A stretch of 12,205 nt of DNA from Amoeboradix gromovi (Eukaryota > Sanchytriomycota > Sanchytriomycetes > Sanchytriales > Sanchytriaceae). The position numbers and the translations under genes are program-made. Below are positions 1 to 5,717 of this stretch, one piece after another; within the stretch, counting starts at the first letter, position 1, and every line of letters begins with the position of its first letter. Below the pieces are notes generated by a model. That model was not told the DNA's origin. It did no database searches and saw nothing but the letters and a program-made list of their open reading frames with translations. The stretch lies in contig JADGIF010000269.1 in NCBI GenBank assembly GCA_018985225.1, positions 1 through 12,205 of the forward strand, given 5' to 3'.

Positions 1-47
1 ATGTTCTGATATTTAACAAGCCTCTGAAATTATGTAACTCAAGTCGC

Positions 48-53
48 TTTATT
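48..53 (-). promoter_or_regulatory. poly(A) signal AATAAA
   Basis: The hexamer begins at the second base of the TAA stop (52-54) of the small minus-strand gene. Confidence 0.6.
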
Positions 54-384
54 AAGGAAACGCTGCAACCGAAAGATCCAAATTTTTAAGGACTGCAACA
101 ACGTGATCACTGTCTAGGGCAAAATTACTTACCTCTTTGCTCTTGGTAACCCATTTCCCATTCTCTAAGCACACCATCAAATAAAAATTATTTTTATCTG
201 TACCACACATTATACCATTGCTGATTTTAATGTTGGACACAGGTGCATCCAGTATCTTCCAATCAGGACTATCAGCATTAAAGTTATATGTAATTTTTAT
301 TTGAAAAACCTGGAGTATGATTTGGGTAATTTGCATCATAAATTTCACGTGTACAAAGAACCTTTTGCTACTGGGAATCGTCAT
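52..384 (-). CDS. small uncharacterised protein
   Basis: Open frame of 110 codons if read from the ATG at 384; a more realistic start is the Met-Met pair near 339, giving about 95 residues, because the 384 start leaves only 3 bp to the RPL27A start codon. I do not recognise the family. The central segment [17 protein letters not shown], followed by [10 protein letters not shown] and NGKWV, is vaguely like one tectonin-type beta-propeller blade (W...L...I...G...W), but one blade is not enough to claim that. The TAA stop at 52-54 is overlapped by an AATAAA hexamer, as in other genes here, which favours a real transcript ending at this point. A perfect 19-nt GT-AG candidate intron sits at 114-132; splicing it would replace the last 27 or so residues. 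Which form is made is unresolved. Confidence 0.5.
   Translation of the reverse strand: MTIPSSKRFFVHVKFMMQITQIILQVFQIKITYNFNADSPDWKILDAPVSNIKISNGIMCGTDKNNFYLMVCLENGKWVTKSKEVSNFALDSDHVVAVLKNLDLSVAAFP
114..132 (-). other. candidate 19-nt intron
   Basis: On the minus strand this reads GTAAGTAATTTTGCCCTAG: a strong GTAAGT donor, a CTAG acceptor and exactly the 19-nt length of the two certain introns in this window. Unlike those, the frame is also open without splicing, and the unspliced stop overlaps an AATAAA as in neighbouring genes. It could be a real intron, an alternatively retained one, or chance. Confidence 0.4.
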
Positions 385-387
385 TTA

Positions 388-810
388 ATGCCATCTAGAT
401 TTAAGAAGACACGAAAGCTTAGAGGTAATGTGTCTCATGGACATGGTAGAGTTGGTAAACATCGTAAGCATCCTGGAGGAAGAGGTTTAGCTGGTGGTCA
501 ACATCATCACAGAATCCACATGGATAAATATCATCCTGGTTATTTCGGTAAGGTGGGAATGAGATATTTCCATTTAAACAAGAACAAGTACTGGGAACCT
601 ACTCTTAACTTGGAGAAATTAATTGCACTTATTCCTACTGAATTGCAAAGCAAAACACCTGTTGTTGATGTTCTTAAACTAGGTTACGGCAAAGTTCTTG
701 GTAAGTGCAGAAAGGTTCCCTTTCCAATTATTATAAAGACTAGATCTATCTCTGCTGACGCTGAAAAGAAGATTAAAGAAGCTGGTGGTGCAGTCCAATT
801 AATTGAATAA
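388..810 (+). CDS. RPL27A: 60S ribosomal protein L27a (uL15)
   Basis: Encodes the cytosolic large-subunit ribosomal protein uL15, 140 residues, close to the usual eukaryotic length of about 148. The protein opens with [13 protein letters not shown] and continues with the family hallmarks [40 protein letters not shown] and, near the C terminus, an [10 protein letters not shown] segment. The frame extends upstream to 301, but every eukaryotic homologue begins at MPSR, so the ATG at 388 is the start. No intron is needed. The loop between residues about 75 and 95 is a few residues shorter than in animal homologues. It lies head to head with the small minus-strand gene, so its promoter must sit inside that gene. 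Two AATAAA hexamers follow, the first overlapping the TAA stop. Identification is secure. Confidence 0.97.
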   Translation: MPSRFKKTRKLRGNVSHGHGRVGKHRKHPGGRGLAGGQHHHRIHMDKYHPGYFGKVGMRYFHLNKNKYWEPTLNLEKLIALIPTELQSKTPVVDVLKLGYGKVLGKCRKVPFPIIIKTRSISADAEKKIKEAGGAVQLIE

Positions 811-818
811 ACAATAAA
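806..818 (+). promoter_or_regulatory. two poly(A) signals AATAAA for RPL27A
   Basis: AATAAA at 806-811 contains the TAA stop (808-810); a second copy lies at 813-818. Confidence 0.65.
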
Positions 819-957
819 TAACTTCTTTTATATGTATTGTTTAAGTAATGCATCCTTTTATATTTTAAGCTTAAGCTTCTACAACGTAACAATAAAACAA
901 GTGCCTGATGAAAGGTAGGGTTGAATGGGGAAAACAGAGGTGGAATCAATTAAAGTA

Positions 958-963
958 TTTATT
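958..963 (-). promoter_or_regulatory. poly(A) signal AATAAA for the zinc-finger gene
   Basis: Hexamer four bases downstream of the TAA stop at 968-970. Confidence 0.6.
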
Positions 964-967
964 TGAT

Positions 968-1723
968 TTAGATATAACCGCGTTGCTGAAATGTAGAGTA
1001 GGGACTTCCCGGTCTTGATTTTTCAGGAGACATATCAACTATGGACTCAGTGCCATTCACTAGTACATCCCTTTCTTGATAAAAGTAGTTATTCATCTGC
1101 TCCTCTATAATCTCGATAGCAGTGATCTTTGAAGCCAGTGGATAGAGTAACTTGTATTCCTCGACAGACAAGAAGTGAGACAGGTGATGTTTCTCAAGAT
1201 GGTTGTAGTAATCAAATAACCTTTTAAAAGACAAATGGCATGTATCGCAATAGAGAGGAGAAATAGGGTTGGTATTTGAACTTTTCAACATCTTTTGCTT
1301 TTTCCGAACATGAGCTTGTAGGTGGTATGAAAAGTTATTGCGATGCGAAAATGTTTTGTGGCATTCTTTGCAAATAAAATTGTAGACTTTGAGGTGAAAG
1401 CTTTTGATGTGCCTGTTCAGCGATGATTTTTGAACATATGTTTTGTCGCAATCGTCATACGGACATTCAAGCGGAACTCTAAAATGAAAGTTAATATGTA
1501 AAACTATCTCATTTGTGAGCTCGTTACAAAGCGGACATCTGCCATGGGTCTCTTCCACTTTCGCATGACGCAGTAAATGATTTTTTAAATCTTCCCCTGT
1601 GTAATCACAAATTAAACAATGAAAGTGAGAACGCTGATGTCCCACAAACTGAGGATGCGAATAACAGTTCAAACTACATGTTGCGCACTTTTTAAGAAAT
1701 CTTTCAATTTTCTTGGTTGACAT
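968..1723 (-). CDS. C2H2 zinc-finger protein, six fingers
   Basis: 251 residues starting MSTKKIERFL. The frame runs upstream to 1843, but the first sensible ATG is 1723, and the poly(A) signal of the upstream gene lies at 1793-1798, inside that extension. Six C2H2 units can be seen: C13/C16-H29/H33, C36/C39-H49/H53, C63/C66-H76/H80, C87/C92-H105/H110, C118/C121-H134/H138 and C159/C162-H175/H179. Only fingers 4 and 5 have classical spacing; finger 4 has four residues between its cysteines and between its histidines. The first three are compressed, and the linkers are not TGEKP. This irregular array recalls the HINFP/TFIIIA-like style of DNA- or RNA-binding protein, but I cannot assign an orthologue. 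The C-terminal tail has an SPEK/SPYS stretch. It is probably nuclear and nucleic-acid binding. Poly(A) signal four bases past the stop. Confidence 0.88.
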   Translation of the reverse strand: MSTKKIERFLKKCATCSLNCYSHPQFVGHQRSHFHCLICDYTGEDLKNHLLRHAKVEETHGRCPLCNELTNEIVLHINFHFRVPLECPYDDCDKTYVQKSSLNRHIKSFHLKVYNFICKECHKTFSHRNNFSYHLQAHVRKKQKMLKSSNTNPISPLYCDTCHLSFKRLFDYYNHLEKHHLSHFLSVEEYKLLYPLASKITAIEIIEEQMNNYFYQERDVLVNGTESIVDMSPEKSRPGSPYSTFQQRGYI

Positions 1724-1792
1724 GATGAAACAAAAAATAATTAGATAATTTAAATTCCAAAAAACTAGTGCATTGATTTCAGCTGACATAAA

Positions 1793-1798
1793 TTTATT
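1793..1798 (-). promoter_or_regulatory. poly(A) signal AATAAA
   Basis: 13 bases past the stop of the 62-residue gene, and upstream of the zinc-finger start at 1723. Confidence 0.55.
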
Positions 1799-1811
1799 CA
1801 TGTTGTACACA

Positions 1812-2000
1812 TTAAGGATGGTGTGATGCCGAATACCAACCAATTGAAGCTACTGCAGACCACATAGTGGCAATCGCTGTAGCTAGCTTCCAATTTTGAA
1901 GCGTCTCAAAATAATTGTTGTAGAATCCATAGCTGCTATAGCCGCAATTGTTGAAGCACTGAGGCAATCCGAATATTGTCAATAATGTAAGTAACTGCAT
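1812..2000 (-). CDS. tiny membrane or secreted protein
   Basis: 62 residues from the only ATG of the frame, at 2000. A hydrophobic N terminus (MQLLTLLTIFGL) could be a signal peptide or anchor. It is followed by a Tyr/Asn/Gly-rich stretch (GYSSYGFYNNYF), then NWKLATAIATMWSAVASIGWY, a likely membrane segment, and a short His-rich end. No family recognised. It is flanked by poly(A) hexamers on both sides (2113-2118 upstream, 1793-1798 downstream), as expected for its own small transcription unit of about 300 nt. The neighbour at 2127-2339 has the same layout, with Asn-Trp-Lys immediately before its membrane helix, so the two may be ancient tandem relatives. Short length and no recognised homologue keep confidence moderate. 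Confidence 0.5.
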   Translation of the reverse strand: MQLLTLLTIFGLPQCFNNCGYSSYGFYNNYFETLQNWKLATAIATMWSAVASIGWYSASHHP

Positions 2001-2112
2001 GTATCGCCCTATCCCCTTTAGTTGCTTGCTACACAATTGTAAGACAGAATCAGAATATTCTTGCGAAGCAAGAAAAACGTTAAAAATCTGGAAGAGAAGC
2101 AATGAATAAATG

Positions 2113-2118
2113 TTTATT
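2113..2118 (-). promoter_or_regulatory. poly(A) signal AATAAA
   Basis: Eight bases downstream of the stop at 2127-2129. Confidence 0.6.
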
Positions 2119-2126
2119 AATGCTTA

Positions 2127-2339
2127 TTATTGTTTCGCTGCTTTTCGTGCCGCTCGTGCCGCTCTACTATTTGCTGCCCATCTGAAAGCGCCATAAGCGG
2201 TCGCCAAACCTAATCCTAAGCTAGAAATCAATCCAAACATTTTCCAATTTTCTGCTCTCTGATACTCTGCAGCTGCAGCTTGCTGATTAGCGGGCGGTGC
2301 AGCTACCATCATTCCAGGACTTCCGAACTGCGGATACAT
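2127..2339 (-). CDS. small single-pass membrane protein
   Basis: 70 residues from the ATG at 2339 (an in-frame ATG at 2372 would give 81). The N-terminal half is Pro/Gly/Met/Ala-rich (MYPQFGSPGMMVAAPP, then QQAAAAEYQRAE). NWKMFGLISSLGLGLATAYGAF forms one membrane helix, and the tail is strongly basic (RWAANSRAARAARKAAKQ). The positive-inside rule puts the tail on the cytosolic or matrix side. The family is not recognised; the layout resembles small mitochondrial or ER accessory subunits, but that is only a resemblance. The stop is followed after eight bases by AATAAA. It shares the Asn-Trp-Lys plus helix layout with its downstream neighbour. Confidence 0.55.
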   Translation of the reverse strand: MYPQFGSPGMMVAAPPANQQAAAAEYQRAENWKMFGLISSLGLGLATAYGAFRWAANSRAARAARKAAKQ

Positions 2340-2484
2340 TGGTATAGCTGTTACTATGTGTATGAAGTGCATTCCTCAATTAGCTCTTGTATTCTTAAGT
2401 ATCTTACGTTTATTCTGGAGATAGAACTGATTGGTGTGATTAATTGTGTTTTGTTGTACAATGTTTCATATTTTGTTACAAGAA

Positions 2485-2490
2485 TTTATT
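2485..2490 (-). promoter_or_regulatory. poly(A) signal AATAAA
   Basis: 22 bases downstream of the TGA at 2513-2515. Confidence 0.55.
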
Positions 2491-2512
2491 TGTATCGATT
2501 GTGATTGATTAA

Positions 2513-2686
2513 TCATTTGCTATTTACATAAGCTCTACCTCTCCAGTAAAATCTCTTTCTAGACTCTTTTTGCTTCATATTCAATCGATAATGTTTCTTT
2601 TCTTCGATTGCAAATGTTCCAGCCCCGATCCAAAATGTATCAACTCTAAAGAATAACCAATAGATACAGAAAACATGCTTCAACAT
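2513..2686 (-). CDS. small basic protein, or last exon of a longer gene
   Basis: A frame from the ATG at 2686 gives 57 residues: MLKHVFCIYWLFFRVDTFWI, then GAGTFAIEEKKHYRLNM and a very basic end (KQKESRKRFYWRGRAYVNSK). A poly(A) hexamer at 2485-2490, 22 bases past the stop, supports a genuine gene end. The N-terminal part is uncertain. A competing frame just upstream (KITEEDKHRIFHVEACFL) joins this exon if a 22-nt GT-AG segment at 2646-2667 is removed, and upstream sequence to 3049 contains further protein-like open pieces and a 19-nt candidate intron at 2790-2808. I trust the C-terminal 40 residues more than the start. Function unknown; the size, hydrophobic start and basic tail would suit a mitochondrial accessory protein. 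Confidence 0.4.
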   Translation of the reverse strand: MLKHVFCIYWLFFRVDTFWIGAGTFAIEEKKHYRLNMKQKESRKRFYWRGRAYVNSK

Positions 2687-2789
2687 GGAAAATACGATGT
2701 TTGTCTTCTTCTGTAATTTTGAGAGAAAATTTGGCGAAGAATTGTGCCACTGGAAGACTTTTAAGGAGACAATTTTGATTTATCAGCTT

Positions 2790-2808
2790 CTGCAAAGTGT
2801 TTTCTTAC
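2790..2808 (-). other. candidate 19-nt intron
   Basis: Reads GTAAGAAAACACTTTGCAG on the minus strand, the same length and donor/acceptor style as the proven introns. The exon frames on either side could not be joined into one uninterrupted protein by hand, so this is a candidate only. Confidence 0.3.
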
Positions 2809-3052
2809 AAAATTGACAAGTAGTAGTCATAAAACATTTGCGAAACTCTAAAGAAGCCAATACAGAAACTTACACATGGGCAGACTGTGTTTTGGAAGCA
2901 GATAGGCACCATATAGTAGCAAGAACATACTTATATGAATTCTTATTGAGTCATATCTCAGTGTATCAGCGGTGTGGCTATGAGCTTTGTCACTTTCTCC
3001 TCAAATTCTTGAATTTTAGTGAGAGAAGTAATTCTAGAGATTGAAGCATTAA

Positions 3053-4436
3053 TCATTGTTTATTCTCTTTTGCAAACTCTTCCCATGATTTCAATACCAG
3101 TTCTTTCCCCATCACTTCTTTGTATAATCGCAATACGTCTATGCACACCGTTTCAAAATGCGATGTGGCGTCAAAACTGTTGCTGATGAACAGTCCTTCA
3201 GGTTTTGCCGCACCTTTTAGATATGCTGGTTCTAACACATCATTTACAAATATAAATTTTTGGTGGATAGGTCCTAAAAGTCGCAACCCCAATTCTATTT
3301 CTTCTTCAGGTGTCTTTCCCTTGTCGTCTAAGACTGAGGAAACAATTGCTATGCTATAGCCTTCTTTAGCTACGTTGTGATTAGATCCTACCATGCATAT
3401 ATAGCTACATTATTTGAAATTACATGTCGTTCTTTCTGTTCACTTGATTTTGAGGTAAAATGATTTGGCAAGAATCACTATTTTCTGTGTCCGGAATGAC
3501 ATGGTTCAGAAAACAAATAGCTCTGACGACTTTGCCAACTGTTTGTACATGCTCTGGAAAGTATCCTGGATCACTAATTACCAAATTACACTGCACAAGT
3601 CCTTCTTTAGTCTGCACCGAAGTAACTTTGTTTTCCGTAAAATTAACACTTGTAGGAGTATCTAGCATAAACAGGCCACCATATGTTGCAGACCTACGCG
3701 CAAAAGATTGTGGTAATTCACCTAGGCCATAAAGTGGGTAAACATACGGAGATTTGCCGAACCTTAACAAGGAAGTCATATACAGCTGTATACGCTCTAT
3801 GCAGTCCCATGCAGGAAGAGTCAAATAAGATTCATCTAGGTACAGCGCCATGGCATGTCCGATAAAATCCCGGGTACCAGGTTCCAGGCCAAACTGATCA
3901 AACATAAGTTTGACATTCATTTGAAATATGTGAAGACCCTGCCACGTACCTTGTTGCTTCTCATCAACAGCTTGAACAAACTCAAAAAACTTTTTAGCTC
4001 TACGTTTTTCAAAAAACCCCATCAAATTGGAATTTAAGGCCTCCATTGCTGTAACTGGGACTTTGTTAACTTTGCCGTCTCTTAACACAAAGCTTCCAGC
4101 TATTTGTCTGAATTGCATATAGTCATTGACTTTGGTGTGCATAAGCATACGAACAAGCTTGCCATTTGCCATCATTAATTTAGGAATCAAATCTATGTTC
4201 CAGTCTCTGTCTTTGCCCAAATTTGGATCCTGAGCTACTGCAGTGTTGAAGCTATTGTTAAATTTAAGAAATTCTCCCAACGGTAAACTAGCACTGTTTC
4301 CACCATAATAGCTATTTTTATCCAAATGTAGTACTTTCTTACCTTCCACGCTTAGTAAACCACTTAATATGCAGTTTGTTAAAGAAGTTCCTAGCAAAAC
4401 TACGTCAAAGGTTTGATCTTTCAAATCTTCAGACAT
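3053..4436 (-). CDS. GDI1: Rab GDP-dissociation inhibitor (Rab GDI)
   Basis: Two exons, 4436-3424 and 3404-3053, joined across a 19-nt intron, give 454 residues, the normal GDI length. GDI extracts prenylated GDP-bound Rab GTPases from membranes and keeps them soluble in the cytosol for recycling. Visible hallmarks: the N-terminal dinucleotide-fold-like region DVVLLGTSLTNCILSG and VLHLDKNSYYGGNSAS; RDWNIDLIPKLMMANGKLV; SLMGFFEKRRAKKFFEFV; YPLYGLGELPQSFARRSATY; and SCQIILPQNQVNRKND continuing across the splice into IYICMVGSNHNVA. The second exon ends with the expected SFDATSHFETVCIDV region. It looks like GDI rather than Rab escort protein because it has GDI length and lacks the escort-protein insertions. 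The usual GTG of the first motif is GTS here. The start is the ATG at 4436; the longer frame has no earlier ATG. Confidence 0.96.
3059..3064 (-). promoter_or_regulatory. poly(A) signal AATAAA inside the last GDI codons
   Basis: The hexamer is read as Asn-Lys, three bases before the TGA stop (AAT AAA CAA TGA). No other AATAAA follows nearby. Confidence 0.5.
3405..3423 (-). other. 19-nt spliceosomal intron in the GDI gene
   Basis: Minus-strand sequence GTAATTTCAAATAATGTAG. Without removal the frame stops directly after RKNDM. With removal the split codon AT|C restores RKNDIYICMVG, the invariant GDI motif. The intron is phase 2. Confidence 0.95.
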
Positions 4437-4600
4437 ATGTGTTTCAAATGGCTTTATTGAGAAACACAAAATTTTAAGTACAAAGCCAATGGATACAAAA
4501 ACAAGATTCTAAAATTGTTTCTTCAAATGCATGTTTTTTGCAAAAATAGTTTTCTGGTGACTAGATGTAAACTATATTGTGGAAAATGTATACCAATTAA

Positions 4601-4606
4601 TTTATT
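4601..4606 (-). promoter_or_regulatory. poly(A) signal AATAAA overlapping a stop codon
   Basis: CAA TAA A: the hexamer contains the TAA stop at 4602-4604. Confidence 0.5.
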
Positions 4607-4840
4607 GTTTGCTACTTGGGGAGGAATTCGATTCTGCTTTAAAGGCATATTGCAAGTGGTTGCCGTCCTCGTCCAAAATCTCACGGCAAATGTAAGCCTT
4701 TAACTAATTCAAGGCTCCATACAGAGTTAGTGCAAGCGTGGTGATAATTAACTTCCGCAGTATTCCTATTTTCAAATAAGATATTGGTACTTTGATTGGT
4801 GCTGAACTCACATGATTCACTGTTATTCCAATCAAGTGAC
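4602..4840 (-). CDS. probable small gene with a 19-nt intron (5' end unresolved)
   Basis: Minus-strand open segment upstream of 4723 (about 60 codons, no ATG, including HIDVFLQSLDWNNSESCEF and ENRNTAEVNYHHACTNS) reaches a TAG that forms the end of a perfect 19-nt GT-AG unit at 4704-4722. Removing it continues in frame as LKAYICREILDEDGNHLQYA and stops after SSPSSKQ at 4602-4604, with AATAAA overlapping the stop exactly as in neighbouring genes. The missing start implies a further tiny intron or a start near the bHLH gene; the upstream limit given here is nominal. The family is not recognised; the protein is polar, acidic at the end and probably soluble. The opposite strand also has an open frame here (4515-4703), which I judge a shadow. 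Confidence 0.4.
4704..4722 (-). other. candidate 19-nt intron
   Basis: Reads GTATGGAGCCTTGAATTAG on the minus strand. Its removal eliminates an in-frame TAG and links two protein-like segments in phase 0. Confidence 0.5.
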
Positions 4841-4935
4841 TGTAGGAAAACGTCTATGTGACGACGTTTGTTTAGAAATTTGGCGATTTTTATTAATAAA
4901 AGTCAGAGGGGCCCAAATATGAAAAATCAGAAAAA

Positions 4936-5478
4936 ATGCACCCTCCATTACAGATTCAGATTGCACCACATTTTAACAACCAGCAGCAATCTAGTCAGTC
5001 CCTAAATTCTCTTGCAAATTCCCACAGTCAACAGCTATCACAAAGTAGTCAGCAGCAATCCCCACTTCAGCACTCTCAACAGCAACAAAAGATGTATTAT
5101 GTGGATCCATTAGATGAGCTATTTCAATATCAGCAGTCTCCATCTGTGAACAACTCTCCTTTGACTAGTCCTTGCGATGGTTATTTTCCTCCGGAATCCC
5201 CAATTTATTCACCATCATACTACCAGCTGCACCCGCCATCTATGAATCATCGAAGACATTCTTCCCATGAGCTTTTTGAGCAACAAAAGGAAACTAGGGC
5301 CGCTAGCGCTCGCAATCGTCGAAAACAGCTTAGCGATAGTTTCGAAAAATTAAGGATGGTACTGCAGCCTTTGTGCGGCCACATACAGAGCCGACAACAG
5401 CTGCTGGAATCCGCGATTCAAGTCATCGAAGAGTACCAGTCGTTGCAACAGAGCCACGTCAAACAAAATGTACAATAA
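4936..5478 (+). CDS. Gln/Ser-rich bHLH transcription factor-like protein
   Basis: 180 residues. Residues 1-55 are a low-complexity Gln/Ser/Asn stretch with QQ runs, typical of eukaryotic activation or condensate regions. Residues 60-100 are rich in SP and YSP motifs. Residues 118-170 form a basic helix-loop-helix: basic region RAASARNRRKQL, helix 1 SDSFEKLRMVLQPL, a short loop CGHIQS, and helix 2 RQQLLESAIQVIEEYQSLQQ. The spacing and the hydrophobic positions fit the fold. The glutamate that normally precedes RxRR and reads the CA of the E-box is alanine (A125) here, so canonical E-box binding is doubtful. There is no PAS domain and no long leucine zipper. It probably acts in the nucleus as a dimer. 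The ATG at 4936 follows an A-rich leader. AATAAA overlaps the stop. Confidence 0.85.
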   Translation: MHPPLQIQIAPHFNNQQQSSQSLNSLANSHSQQLSQSSQQQSPLQHSQQQQKMYYVDPLDELFQYQQSPSVNNSPLTSPCDGYFPPESPIYSPSYYQLHPPSMNHRRHSSHELFEQQKETRAASARNRRKQLSDSFEKLRMVLQPLCGHIQSRQQLLESAIQVIEEYQSLQQSHVKQNVQ

Positions 5479-5479
5479 A
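5474..5479 (+). promoter_or_regulatory. poly(A) signal AATAAA overlapping the bHLH stop
   Basis: CAA TAA A, with the TAA stop at 5476-5478. Confidence 0.6.
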
Positions 5480-5717
5480 TTATGTCGATTATTCTACATA
5501 GTTCTTGATTGTTTGGTTTTTGAAGTGCTCAAATCAAATAGTATGGCTAGGATCAATAAAGCTAAACAAATTTTTTGAGGTCGAAATAATGCTGTCAATG
5601 GAGCTCTAATCCGTTATTTTCATTTAGCACATTTCCATTATTTTTGTTCAGCACATTTTAAGCATGTTGTTCATAAAATTAAAAAATTTAACTTGACCTC
5701 TTCATTGAAGTGGCTTG
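5479..5717 (+). promoter_or_regulatory. intergenic spacer with the phosphodiesterase promoter
   Basis: 239 bp between the bHLH stop and the phosphodiesterase ATG, very AT-rich. It holds an imperfect direct repeat (TAGCACATTT and CAGCACATTT, about 30 bp apart). No TATA box is convincing and no open frame of note is present. Confidence 0.35.

Noticed and set aside
301-387. N-terminal extension of RPL27A
   Set aside because: It begins at a TTG codon and is absent from all known uL15 proteins, which start at MPSR.
3120-3359. Plus-strand open frames opposite the GDI exons (also 3460-3732 and 3855-4037)
   Set aside because: Antisense shadows of conserved GDI coding sequence.
4515-4703. Plus-strand open frame with several cysteines, and a GTAAGC donor at its end
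   Set aside because: The minus strand here has the better gene model, with a 19-nt intron and a stop-overlapping poly(A) signal. The plus frame has no supporting signal.
5620-5665. Direct repeat of AGCACATTT in the bHLH-PDE spacer
   Set aside because: Too short and AT-rich to argue for function without comparison.
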